A DNA stretch of 64,000 nucleotides, taken from contig NZ_CP060783.1 of NCBI RefSeq assembly GCF_014489535.1, positions 3,080,501-3,144,500 of the forward strand, read 5' to 3'. The translations under genes and the position numbers were made by a program. The notes under the pieces are model-generated. The model had not been told where the DNA came from and did no database searches. It worked only from the letters and a program-made list of their open reading frames with translations. Positions 16,720 to 25,412 of this stretch are shown here, one piece after another. Within the stretch, counting starts at the first letter, position 1. Each line of letters opens with the position of its first letter. This DNA is from Diaphorobacter aerolatus. Lineage in GTDB: Bacteria; Pseudomonadota; Gammaproteobacteria; Burkholderiales; Burkholderiaceae_C.

Positions 16720-17622
16720 ATGCGCTGCTGTTGCAACGATCGAAGGGTCTCTTTGGAGTTGGAGGAAGGTTTTTGCGAAACAAAAATCATTCCCGCCCCA
16801 CCGCACGCGAATAGCCACTATCAAGAAACCTCGCCTTTTCTGAAATGGGCAGGAGGGAAAAGGTGGTTGGTCGAAAAGCACTCACACCTTCTAAATATAG
16901 AGCACGAAAGATATATCGAGCCTTTTGTGGGTAGTGGCGCAGTTTTTTTTAGCCTGCTTCCGCATTCCGCTATTCTTTGCGATAAAAACGAAAAGCTCAT
17001 AGAAGTTTATGAGGCAATAAAAAGCGACTGGAAGAAAGTTGCAGATTTGCTTCGAGTTCATCACAAAAATCACTCTTCAGAATATTATTATCAAACTCGC
17101 CGAAAGCGGTTACGCACGCCAGAAACACGAGCAGCGCAATTTATTTACCTAAACAGAACCTGTTGGAATGGCTTATACCGGGTAAATAAGAAAGGTGAAT
17201 TCAACGTCCCAATAGGAACGAAGCAGAATGTAGTTCTGTCGACTGATGATTTTGAAAAAATCGCCTTGTGCTTAAAAAATGTAGAGCTTCTCTCTGGCGA
17301 CTTTGAAATTGCTCTTGAAAAGGCCGGGCAGGGGGATTTTGTTTTTATAGATCCTCCTTATACAGTCAAACATAACTACAACGGCTTTCTAAAGTACAAC
17401 GAAAGTATATTTTCCTGGGAAGACCAGGTTCGACTTCGTGATGCCGTCGAGCTTGCTGTATCACGAGGGGCAAAAGTGCTTGTGACTAACGCCTGCCATG
17501 ACAGCATAAAACGCCTATATGAAAACCTAGGCGAGATCTCAACGTTAAATAGAGCCAGCATCATAGCCGGGAAATCTTCCGCTCGGGGCAGGTACGAGGA
17601 GGTCGTCATCAAATGCTACTAA
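16720..17622 (+). CDS. Dam-type D12 class N6-adenine DNA methyltransferase
   Basis: Adenine methylase of the Dam/M.DpnII group, about 300 residues. Motif I is FLKWAGGKRWLVE (about residues 40-52), then IEPFVGSGAVFFSL, and the catalytic motif IV is FIDPPYT (about residues 204-210). A late region LVTNACHDSIKRLY also fits. GATC is a guess for specificity; the target domain does not tell. The first 25 residues are unusual for Dam, so the start may be an internal TTG (16753) after a weak site. No restriction enzyme gene is adjacent. It overlaps the next gene by 10 bp. Confidence 0.9.
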   Translation: MRCCCNDRRVSLELEEGFCETKIIPAPPHANSHYQETSPFLKWAGGKRWLVEKHSHLLNIEHERYIEPFVGSGAVFFSLLPHSAILCDKNEKLIEVYEAIKSDWKKVADLLRVHHKNHSSEYYYQTRRKRLRTPETRAAQFIYLNRTCWNGLYRVNKKGEFNVPIGTKQNVVLSTDDFEKIALCLKNVELLSGDFEIALEKAGQGDFVFIDPPYTVKHNYNGFLKYNESIFSWEDQVRLRDAVELAVSRGAKVLVTNACHDSIKRLYENLGEISTLNRASIIAGKSSARGRYEEVVIKCY

Positions 17623-18239
17623 AGACCATCGGCCGCCTGCCTCTAATTCAATGCCTGGTGCATTTTCCTCTGAATGCTCATAAAACAGCATTAAAGAAAT
17701 TCTCTACGCTTTGGATTTTGACCAGCCTTCCTGTCATCGTCGCTGTATTTCTGTCGCCAATACCAGATGGAACCTCGGGTGTGGGAGTAAAGCTTCTGCT
17801 GAAGCTAAGAGAGTCCATTACAGTTTCAGAATTATTTGTGTACACCGCCACATTTCTTACGCCTATTTTCTATATGATTTTTGAGAAGTACCAAGAATCA
17901 TCAGAAACTCAATTTGGCGAAAAAATAGTACAAAGCGTTAGAAGGTTATTCAAGGGCTACGGGTTGCTGGCGTTGATTTCAATCGTCATCATGATCTTGA
18001 CCGCTATTGCTTTCGGGCAGATTAAGGCAGGGTCGAGTGACTTCCAAAACTCGTTTCTCGGCTACTACCTAAGTAGTTTATCACTGCCAATCTACATCTT
18101 TTCTTTATACTGCTGGTATCTCACGCTCCTTGATGGAGCATGGAGAGGTGATTTTGTATCGGAGAATAGAAGCTCTGAAAAAAATATAGTGAACGATTTT
18201 TCTGCAAGGCTGCGTGCTCGGGAGTCTGGTGATGAGTAA
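17613..18239 (+). CDS. Unrecognised four-helix membrane protein
   Basis: A 208-residue protein I cannot assign. Four hydrophobic segments are visible: LWILTSLPVIVAVFLSP (about 33-49), FVYTATFLTPIFYMIF (about 75-90), LLALISIVIMILTAIAFG (about 119-136) and LSLPIYIFSLYCWYLTLL (about 155-172). A charged C-terminal tail follows. It overlaps the methylase by 10 bp and the DGQHR gene by 8 bp, so it is translated with them. As the only membrane component of the cassette it could be the effector or a sensor; this is inference. Confidence 0.75.
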   Translation: MLLKTIGRLPLIQCLVHFPLNAHKTALKKFSTLWILTSLPVIVAVFLSPIPDGTSGVGVKLLLKLRESITVSELFVYTATFLTPIFYMIFEKYQESSETQFGEKIVQSVRRLFKGYGLLALISIVIMILTAIAFGQIKAGSSDFQNSFLGYYLSSLSLPIYIFSLYCWYLTLLDGAWRGDFVSENRSSEKNIVNDFSARLRARESGDE

Positions 18240-19431
18240 AGAATTAAAGCTTACAGTCCTGAAAGTCCGCCAGCCAATTGGCGATTTTTATATCGCATCA
18301 ATAAGGGCACAAGACCTAGTAGATATATCCTTCTCGGATGTAAGGCGGTTAGCCAAAGACCAGCGTGACCTTGAGAAATATCTTGGTATCCAGCGCCCTG
18401 TCAGCCCCAAGAGAATTAAAGAAATAAAGCAATATATCGAAGGAGAGGATTCGACATTTCCAACATCAGTTATCCTTGCTGTGGATGAAAAGTGCGCTGA
18501 ATATGACTCAGATGGGAACGGCATCGGCACACTGGTTCTTAAGGAGTATCAAGCCGATGCCTCTGATGAGGCAGACTCAATACCTTACGCTAGAATTGCA
18601 AAAGTTATAGATGGTCAACACCGCATTGCTGCCTTCATGGATGAAAACAATAATTGGTGTTTTGATTACGATGAGCGAGATTTTGATATTAATGTTGCGA
18701 TATTTATCGGGGCGGATGTCTCCGAGCAGGCAAATATATTTGCAACCGTAAATCTTGCGCAAACAAAAGTTAATAAAAGCCTTGTGTATGACCTGACGGA
18801 GCTGGCAAAAACATCAAGTCCTCATAAGACATGCCACAATGTAGCGGTGGCATTGGATAAAGAGCCAAGCAGCCCGCTATATCAAAGGATTAAGCGGCTA
18901 GGAACAGCTACGCCAGGTCGAAAAAAAGAGCCCTTGACACAAGCATCCTTTGTTGAATCTTTAGTTAAATTCATTTCACCCAACCCCGTTCAAGATAGAA
19001 ATGATCTCTTGGCAGGGAAGAAAATAAAGCACGTCGCTGGATCTGATTTGAAAAAATTTCCATTTAGAAATTTATTTATTGATGGAAAAGAGATTGATAT
19101 TACCGAAATAATTTACAACTACTTTAAGGCAGTTGAGAAAAAATGGCCAGACTCATGGAATGCAACTGATCGCGTGGGCAATCTCCTTCCTCGATCAAAC
19201 GCCTTTAAAGCCTTCATGATTTATTTGCGAGAAGATGCGTATCCAGAACTTGCGCAAGGAAACTATGGACTGATTCCGTCCGTGAATGAATTTTATAAAA
19301 AACTGGATCACATCGAGTTAAAAGACGAAGACTTTACAACCCGAAATTTCGCACCAGGCAGTGGTGGACAAGCCACGTTCTTAAAGATGTTGCGTGGGGA
19401 GATATCGCTCGAAGATATGCTAGACGGGTAA
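18232..19431 (+). CDS. DGQHR-domain protein (DndB/DpdB-like)
   Basis: A 399-residue protein carrying the name-giving motif IDGQHRIAAF (about residues 125-134) and FATVNLAQTKVNKSLVYDL downstream, as in DndB-type proteins. An early segment VRQPIGDFYIASIRAQDLVD and VSPKRIKEIKQYIE also fit this group. In known systems such proteins regulate or take part in DNA modification (phosphorothioate dnd, deazaguanine dpd). Here no dnd or dpd enzymes accompany it; the partner is an adenine methylase. The ATG at 18232 lies within the end of the membrane-protein gene. Confidence 0.85.
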   Translation: MSKELKLTVLKVRQPIGDFYIASIRAQDLVDISFSDVRRLAKDQRDLEKYLGIQRPVSPKRIKEIKQYIEGEDSTFPTSVILAVDEKCAEYDSDGNGIGTLVLKEYQADASDEADSIPYARIAKVIDGQHRIAAFMDENNNWCFDYDERDFDINVAIFIGADVSEQANIFATVNLAQTKVNKSLVYDLTELAKTSSPHKTCHNVAVALDKEPSSPLYQRIKRLGTATPGRKKEPLTQASFVESLVKFISPNPVQDRNDLLAGKKIKHVAGSDLKKFPFRNLFIDGKEIDITEIIYNYFKAVEKKWPDSWNATDRVGNLLPRSNAFKAFMIYLREDAYPELAQGNYGLIPSVNEFYKKLDHIELKDEDFTTRNFAPGSGGQATFLKMLRGEISLEDMLDG

Positions 19432-19460
19432 GTCCCGAATGTCCTTCCTCGTATCAGAAA

Positions 19461-19480
19461 ACGGGGGCAATAGCCCCCGT
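19461..19480. terminator. Convergent hairpin between DGQHR gene and radC
   Basis: Perfect 8-bp stem ACGGGGGC / GCCCCCGT with tetraloop AATA, between two convergent genes. A strong stem lacking a long T-run; probably terminates from either side. It also marks the downstream edge of the AT-rich cassette. Confidence 0.6.
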
Positions 19481-19483
19481 GTG

Positions 19484-19993
19484 TCATAACAAGCCATGCT
19501 CTGCAAACGACACCGTGTTTGCACCGGCCACGATGACATGATCCAGCGTGCGAACTTCCACCAGCGTCAGAGCCTCTTTCAGCCGCTGCGTCAACACCCT
19601 GTCGGCCTGTGACGGCTCAGGATTCCCGCTCGGATGGTTGTGCGAGAGGATGACCGCCGCCGCATTGAGCCGCAGGGCTTCCTTGACCACTTCACGCGGA
19701 TACACCGATGCACTGTCGATGGTGCCGTGGAACATCTCCCGGTACTCGATCAGCCGGTGGCGCGTGTCCAGAAACAGCACTGTAAAGACTTCATGCTCGA
19801 AGCCTGCCAGCTTGTTGCGCAGGTACTCCTTGACCAGCGCCGGGGAAGTGAACTCAGCACCACGCTGCATTTTCAACTCGATGGCCTGGCGCGCCGCTTC
19901 GAGAATTTGATCCACCGATGCCGGCATGTAGCGCCCTTGGGCGTCACGCACCAGCAAAGCGTCATCGAACGAGGAAAAGGACAGTTGCGACAT
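19484..19993 (-). CDS. radC: RadC-like JAB-domain protein
   Basis: A 169-residue protein with the JAMM metalloprotease-like motif VILSHNHPSGNPEPSQAD (about residues 114-131) and VLFLDTRHRLIEYREMFHG. These ICE-borne RadC proteins lack the N-terminal HhH region of chromosomal RadC. The biochemical role is unresolved; they are regular members of Tn4371-type elements near int. Confidence 0.88.
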   Translation of the reverse strand: MSQLSFSSFDDALLVRDAQGRYMPASVDQILEAARQAIELKMQRGAEFTSPALVKEYLRNKLAGFEHEVFTVLFLDTRHRLIEYREMFHGTIDSASVYPREVVKEALRLNAAAVILSHNHPSGNPEPSQADRVLTQRLKEALTLVEVRTLDHVIVAGANTVSFAEHGLL

Positions 19994-20326
19994 AATCGTG
20001 CTCCGGTTGCTCGGGCGGAATTGCCCGGAACCGTTGCCAGCACGGCGCAGCGCAAGCAGTCAGAGATCGAAGACGGCCACTAGGCCGCAAGCGTGCGAGC
20101 ACGCGCAGTCATTGACGGCGAGAACGCCGTGATACGGTGAAGGGAACAGCAAGACCGCCTACACCCCACTCAGCCACACACCCGCCGTTGGCAAGTGCGC
20201 AGCACGCGCAGGCCCGGATCAACGATCCAGGCCGGAGGCGTCAGGGATCAGCGCCGAATGGCTGTGATTCGGCACGAAGCACGGGCGCAGCCCGCGAGCC
20301 CGACGGCGGTACGCCGGGACGCACAA
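19994..20326. other. Intergenic region, 333 bp
   Basis: High-GC stretch between DUF1016 and radC. I see no gene with family features. It should hold the radC promoter and ribosome site; no perfect promoter or long repeat stands out. Confidence 0.4.
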
Positions 20327-21493
20327 CTATGGCTTGCCGTCCTTGAAGGACAGCGCTCCGCGAGATTCGAGCAGCCGCCGCGTGTTCTCCAGTTCTTTTT
20401 GCAACAACTCGGCATCTGGCAGCACAGTGCGGTAGTTCGCCGCCATCACCTTGGTTGGCAAGCCATCCAGCGCATACCGCGCCAAAGCATGGCCCTTGTC
20501 GGCACACAGAATCAGGCCCACCGGCGGGTTCTCGTCCGGGTAGGCCCAATGCTCCTTGGCATAGTTGCAGTACATATGCATCTGCCCCACATCGGCATGG
20601 GTCAGGCTGCCCAACTTCAGGTCGATGATGACCAGGCAGCGCAGCTTGCGATGGAAGAACAGCAGATCCACCCGGTACCAGGTCTGGTCGATGCGCAACC
20701 GGCGCTGCCGCCCAACGAAGGTGAAGCCTTCGCCCAGCTCCAGCAGAAAGTCTTCCAACCGCTGGATCAAGGCCGCTTCCAGGTCGGATTCCGAGTACTC
20801 GTCCTTGAGGTCAAGGAACTCCAGCACATACGGGTCTTTGATGGCGTCATTGGGCGTGACGATATCCTCGGGCTTGGCCGCCGCACCCTTGACCAACATC
20901 ACGGCCTTGTCTTTGGACAAGGCCGTGCGTTCATAGAACTGGCTGCCTATCTGCCGGTCGAGCTGGCGCACGCTCCAGCCACCGCGCAGTGCTTCGGTCT
21001 CGTAGAACCGGCGGGCATGGTCATCCTTGACCGACAGCAGCCGGACATAGGCCGACCACGGCAGGGTAAAGACCTGAGCCAGTTCGGACAGACTCAATTT
21101 CCCAGACACTGTCTGGGATTTCTCAGGGGGCGACTCGTTTCCCAATTTCCCAGACAGTGTCTGGGAAATCTCTGGTTGGGGGTACGCGAGGTAGAAACGC
21201 CGCATGCTCTCCAGGTTGTTGACGCCGAACCCGCGCCCGAATCGGGCCGTCAGGTCGGCGGACAAGCGTTCCATCAATTGCTCGCCGTAACCAGCCCGCC
21301 GCCTGCCTTTCTGCTCGGCCTCGACGATCCGGCGGCCGATTTCCCAATAGCTGGCGGTCATCATTGCATTGACACTGCGCGCCGCCGCCTGGCGCGCCGC
21401 ATCCAGCAGCTCGACGATGCCGCCGTGGATGCCGGCGTAGCCGGCAGGTAAGGCGGCGGGCTTCCGCGTTGCCACAGGCGTCTTCCTTGTCAT
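20327..21493 (-). CDS. DUF1016/YhcG-family PDDEXK nuclease-like protein
   Basis: A 388-residue protein with the DUF1016 N-terminal domain (MMTASYWEIGRRIVEAEQKG, FGVNNLESMRRFYLAYP) and a C-terminal PD-(D/E)XK-like domain (YRVDLLFFHRKLRCLVIIDL, with IDLK as the Lys strand). Function is unknown; relatives are suspected nucleases of mobile elements. Residues around 110-135 contain a 16-codon duplication (ISQTLSGKLG, then KSQTVSGKLS) whose DNA forms two palindromes. Its ATG overlaps the integrase stop by 4 bp, so both are one transcript. Confidence 0.85.
   Translation of the reverse strand: MTRKTPVATRKPAALPAGYAGIHGGIVELLDAARQAAARSVNAMMTASYWEIGRRIVEAEQKGRRRAGYGEQLMERLSADLTARFGRGFGVNNLESMRRFYLAYPQPEISQTLSGKLGNESPPEKSQTVSGKLSLSELAQVFTLPWSAYVRLLSVKDDHARRFYETEALRGGWSVRQLDRQIGSQFYERTALSKDKAVMLVKGAAAKPEDIVTPNDAIKDPYVLEFLDLKDEYSESDLEAALIQRLEDFLLELGEGFTFVGRQRRLRIDQTWYRVDLLFFHRKLRCLVIIDLKLGSLTHADVGQMHMYCNYAKEHWAYPDENPPVGLILCADKGHALARYALDGLPTKVMAANYRTVLPDAELLQKELENTRRLLESRGALSFKDGKP
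21101..21165. repeat. Two palindromes in a 48-bp tandem duplication inside DUF1016
   Basis: CCCAGACACTGTCTGGG (21101-21117) and CCCAGACAGTGTCTGGG (21149-21165) are 17-bp palindromes differing only in the central base, spaced 48 bp (16 codons). They lie in the linker between the nuclease halves. Confidence 0.75.
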
Positions 21494-22689
21494 GCTGTCG
21501 CCTCCATAGAACGGGATGCCCCGGTAATCGCCAGCCGCCGATTCGCCACCAGTTCGGCCGCGTCCCGCACCGGCTTGTCCTCGGTATGAACATAGTGCAT
21601 GAACATCGCCACGGTCTTGTGACCTGTGAGCTTCATGCCCACCTTGGTCGGAACACCCGAGTTGGCAATGTCGGTCGTCGCCCGGTGGCGGATGCCGTGT
21701 GTACCGACATGCGGCACGCCTGCCGCCTTGAGCACGCGCGTCCAGCCGCCGTAGTGCTCGCCGTGGGTCAGGTGCCGGGTCGGGTCGTTCGGCGACGGTA
21801 GGACATAGGGGCAGCCTTCCCGGCGCGGTGCCGTCGAAAGCAGCCGATAGGCTTCCTCGCTCATGGGCTTGGAGATGCCACCCGTCTTGCTGTCGGGCCA
21901 GACGACGCGGCGCTTTTCCAGATCAACCCATGCCCATTCGAGCGGGCAGATTTCCGAGCGCCGTGCGGCGAACTCGAATTGCAGGCGAATCGCCAGCGGA
22001 ATGACGTAGTTCTCCAGCCCCTCGGCCTCCAGCTTCTCCAACTGGCGGAAGATCCGCACCAACTCATCGTCCACGATGAGCCGGGTTTCCTTGCCGGGCG
22101 GGTACATCGGGACGTGTCGGCACGGATTCGTGCCGTCTGGGCGCAGCCCCCACACTTCGGCCAGGTTGAACATCTTGCGCAAGACGCCGAAGGTGCGGTT
22201 GGCTTCGGCCTGCTTGTAGGCCAGCTTCTTCATCAGCGCGGCCACGTCCGGGCGCTTCACGTCCTGCACCTTCATCCGCCCCATGATCGGGATGATGCAA
22301 CGGTCAATCACGCCCTGATAGCCGCGCTGCGTGCTGGGCTTGTTGCGCTGCTTGGAGTAGTCCTCCATGAAGGTGTGGCAATACTCCTTCATGGTCGGCG
22401 CCTTGCGCGCGGCATTCTTGGCCGCGCTGGGGTCGCCGCCCCGGCGAACCTCGGCCAGCCACTCCTGCGCCATCGTGCGCGCCTGATCGACCGTCAGTTC
22501 CCCGTACTGGCCCAAGGCGGGCTTGCGGCGCTCGCCGGCGTTCGTGCGGTACTGAAGCATGAAGACCTTGCGCCCTGCCGGGGTGATCTTGCACAGGAAG
22601 CCGGGCACCACGGTGTCCCGCAGTTCGATGGCCTTGTCTTGAGGTTGCGTCGCATCGACTGCGGACTTGGTGAGTTTTATTCTTGCCAC
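21490..22689 (-). CDS. int: Tn4371-type tyrosine recombinase (ICE integrase)
   Basis: Site-specific integrase of the ICE, about 399 residues. An N-terminal Arm/DUF4102-like domain (VVPGFLCKITPAGRKVFMLQ) and SAM-like core domain precede the catalytic residues: Arg in EFAARRSEICPLEW, the HxxR box GTHGIRHRATTDIA, and the final LTGHKTVAMFMHYVH with the nucleophilic Tyr. GTG 22689 with a GAGGAG site is chosen; the first ATG upstream lacks support. Its intact frame suggests excision could still occur. Confidence 0.92.
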   Translation of the reverse strand: MARIKLTKSAVDATQPQDKAIELRDTVVPGFLCKITPAGRKVFMLQYRTNAGERRKPALGQYGELTVDQARTMAQEWLAEVRRGGDPSAAKNAARKAPTMKEYCHTFMEDYSKQRNKPSTQRGYQGVIDRCIIPIMGRMKVQDVKRPDVAALMKKLAYKQAEANRTFGVLRKMFNLAEVWGLRPDGTNPCRHVPMYPPGKETRLIVDDELVRIFRQLEKLEAEGLENYVIPLAIRLQFEFAARRSEICPLEWAWVDLEKRRVVWPDSKTGGISKPMSEEAYRLLSTAPRREGCPYVLPSPNDPTRHLTHGEHYGGWTRVLKAAGVPHVGTHGIRHRATTDIANSGVPTKVGMKLTGHKTVAMFMHYVHTEDKPVRDAAELVANRRLAITGASRSMEATA

Positions 22690-23131
22690 GATGACTCCTC
22701 GGAAAGCCCGGTTTCCAAGAGCCGCATGGGAGCCACGCGAGGGAAGCCGGGTCAAGTTTCGGAAAGCACCGGCATATGTTGAACTCGCCTAAGTAATTGA
22801 TAAACCTGCTGTATCGAGCCTTGGCGTAGTCCAGCGAATTACGGTACTGGAGTCATCGTGAAACAAAAAATGGCGCAATTCACGAGGATGAGCAATACCG
22901 TCATCCACGGCGGTGATCGCCACGAGGGTTTGGTTTCGAGCGGAATGGCGATGAACATCCGCCGATTGTGCAAGAGATTGCACAAAAGTTACATGTCAAT
23001 TCATCGGCGCGCTTGCATTATCTTGCGCACTCTGGAGAGGGTCGCGAAGTTCGGGTTAAGCGCCGAGCATGCCAGAGATGACCAAACGCGTTGATTGCAA
23101 CTGTGGAGAGTGGCGACCAGGTGTTTGATGA
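22690..23131. other. ICE attachment-end region next to ssb, 442 bp
   Basis: Contains the int promoter and, by comparison with Tn4371-type elements, the attL-side junction. I see an inverted repeat GTGCAA-GAGA-TTGCAC (22968-22983) and an A-rich stretch GAAACAAAAAATGG near 22862-22875. The exact junction and its direct repeat cannot be fixed without the other end. A 78-codon plus-strand frame here has no family features. Confidence 0.4.
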
Positions 23132-23719
23132 TCAGAACGGAATATCGTCATCCATGTCGTCGAACCCCGAATTCGCGCGCGGTTGTTGCTGCTGCGCGGG
23201 GGCCGGTGCCGGGCGAGGTGCGGGAGCCGATGGCGGGCGTTGCGCCGTGGGTGCCGGGGCTGCGCGGCGCTGGGGGGCTGGTGCTGGGGCGGCGTTGTAA
23301 CCGCCGTCGTTGGCACCACTGTAGCCGCCATCGTCGTAGCCGCCACTGTCGCCACCGCCGCCCGCATTGCCGCCGCCCATGCCCTGACGGCCGCCGAGCA
23401 TCTGCATCTGGTCGGCACGGATTTCGGTGGTGAAGCGTTCCTGGCCCTGCTGATCGGTCCACTTGCGCGTGCGCAGGCTGCCTTCGACATAGACCTGCGA
23501 GCCCTTGCGCAGGTACTGCCCCGCGATTTCGGCCAGGCGGCCATTGAAGGTGACGCGGTGCCACTCGGTGGCCTCACGGTTCTCTCCGGTGTTCTTGTCG
23601 CGCCAGCGGTCCGTCGTGGCAATGGTCACGTTGGCCACCTGATCGCCGCTGGGGAAAGTGCGCATTTCGGGGTCGCGGCCCAGATTGCCGACGATGATGA
23701 CTTTGTTGACGGATGCCAT
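23132..23719 (-). CDS. ssb: Single-stranded DNA-binding protein
   Basis: A 195-residue SSB that coats ssDNA during replication, recombination and repair. The OB-fold starts [20 protein letters not shown] and contains [20 protein letters not shown] and [11 protein letters not shown] Gly-rich then Pro/Ala/Gln-rich linker leads to the acidic tip DDMDDDIPF that binds partner proteins. ATG 23719 is the family start; the longer upstream frame belongs to noise. It sits next to the ICE end and close to uvrA. Confidence 0.97.
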   Translation of the reverse strand: MASVNKVIIVGNLGRDPEMRTFPSGDQVANVTIATTDRWRDKNTGENREATEWHRVTFNGRLAEIAGQYLRKGSQVYVEGSLRTRKWTDQQGQERFTTEIRADQMQMLGGRQGMGGGNAGGGGDSGGYDDGGYSGANDGGYNAAPAPAPQRRAAPAPTAQRPPSAPAPRPAPAPAQQQQPRANSGFDDMDDDIPF

Positions 23720-23867
23720 GCTGCTGTTACCTTCACTGAATGTTGAGTTTGCGCGCCAAATGGTGGTGGGAGTAGCGCGCCTGAACGGGAGATTGTGCAC
23801 CAAACCCGCGTGTTGCTGGCGGTGGCTTTGGCCGCGCATCTCGACAGTTTGGCGGATGGCTTTGCTT

Positions 23868-25072
23868 TCAGTGCGCGCCCTGCGCGGCAACTTGAGCGGC
23901 GTGCGCACGTCCAATGGGGCGCAGCGGCCAGGTCACGACGAGCCACAGCGCGCAGAGCGCTGCGGTCACGCCGAATAAACCCGGTGCGCCGAGCGTCTTG
24001 ATCAGCAGGCCGCCCAACGCGCCGCCGCGAACAGGCCGAGCGATTGCAGCGTGTTGTAGCTGCCAAGCGCCGCGCCGCGCAACTGGGCGGGGGCCATGCG
24101 CGAGACCAGGCTAGGTTGCGAGGCTTCGAGCGCGTTGAAGCCGCAGAAGAAGACAAACAACAGCCCGCCCATCACCACCAGCGAGGGCGTGCTGCCGCTT
24201 GCAAACAGCAGGCCGAGCGCGATCTGCACCACCAGCACCAGCGCGATGGCACCGAGCAGCGCGGCACGCAGGCGGCCCTTGCGTTCCATGGAAAACAGCC
24301 CGCCCATGGCGACAAAGGACAGCACGACGGCGGGCAGATAGAGCTGCCAGTGTTCGCTCTTGGCCAGGCCGGCCTGGACGATGAGCGCGGGCACCGCCAC
24401 CCACATCGACATCTGGACCGTGTGCAGCACGAACACGCCGAAATTCAGCCGCAGCAGATCGGGGTGTTTCCAGACGTCGGCGGCGCGGCCGCGCGGAGCA
24501 TCGGCATGTGGGGCGGATTCGGGCGGCACGACCCAGATCACCACGGCGATGCCGGCGAGCGCCAGCGCGCAGGTGAGGCCGAACAATCCCGAAAGCCCCA
24601 TGAGCGAGGTCAGCGCCGGAGCGGCGACCAACGCCACCGCGAACATCAGACCGATGCTGCCGCCGACGAGCGCCATCGCCTTGGTGCGCACGCCATCGCG
24701 CGTCTGATCGGCGAGCAGCGCCGTCACCGCCGCCGAGACTGCGCCCGCGCCTTGCAGTGCACGGCCCACCAGCAGGCCGGTGAGCGAATCCGCCATCGCC
24801 GCGAGCAGGCTGCCCGCCGCAAACACCAGCAGACCGAAGACGATGACGCGTTTGCGTCCGAAGCGGTCGGATGCCATGCCAAGCGGCAGTTGCAGAAATG
24901 CCTGCGTGAGGCCATAGATGCCCATCGCCAGACCGACCATCGCCGGATCGCCGCCGCCGGGGTATTTGCGCGCCTCGAGCGCAAACACCGGCAGCACGAG
25001 AAACAGGCCCAGCATGCGCAGCGCAAAGATCAGCGCAAGGCCGATGCTGGAGCGGCGCTCCAGCGGCGTCAT
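23868..25072 (-). CDS. MFS transporter, frameshifted near its 3' end
   Basis: Major facilitator superfamily permease of about 401 residues after repair. It starts [20 protein letters not shown] and has motif A ([16 protein letters not shown]) and twelve predicted helices. Near 24030 one G is missing: LGLFA is followed by an out-of-frame AARWAAC, while the other frame continues [19 protein letters not shown] and ends at a stop at 23868. Its substrate is unknown. It lies between ssb and the divergent uvrA, an arrangement common in this family of bacteria. Confidence 0.85.
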
Positions 25073-25412
25073 CTTGGTGGGGCTGGGCGAGGAGGTCGAG
25101 GATGGGTCCGACACGGGCGGCTTCAGGCGGGATAGGTTGGATGGATGTTGCCCCGGGGCCCTGGGATGTGCTTCGGGAGCACTGCTGTCGGCAGCGCTGG
25201 CTGGAATTCTCCGGTGATTTTGCCATGCCTGTGTGCCGCCGCTGGTCAGGCGCTGTTCGCGGAACTCACGGGGTCGCGCAGGCCGTCGGCGCGCTCGCCT
25301 GCGACGGCTACGCCGTGAAGTCAGGGTTTTGTAGGCTTGAACGCAGCTCATGCGTGCAGCGCGGCAGACGCTGTCCTATGATGTCCGGTTGCCCCGAACT
25401 GTTCAAGATTCC

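Larger units (their letters stand above)
8603..22689 (-). mobile_element. Tn4371-family ICE, integrase-to-relaxase segment
   Basis: The gene order int - (DUF1016) - radC - DUF2958 - DUF2285 - alpA - repA - parA - traF - relaxase matches the conserved left half of Tn4371-like ICEs. The conjugation half (traR, traG, trb genes) is not in the window. What follows the relaxase is the efflux/ISL3/catabolic segment, which probably represents cargo between relaxase and traG, with the rest beyond the left edge. The int-proximal attachment end should lie between 22690 and 23131, next to ssb. Confidence 0.85.

Noticed and set aside
22858-23094. 78-codon frame beside the integrase
   Set aside because: GTG start without ribosome site, no domain, and located in the expected attachment region.
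25350-25412. LexA box upstream of uvrA
   Set aside because: No CTG-N10-CAG-like site with acceptable match is visible.
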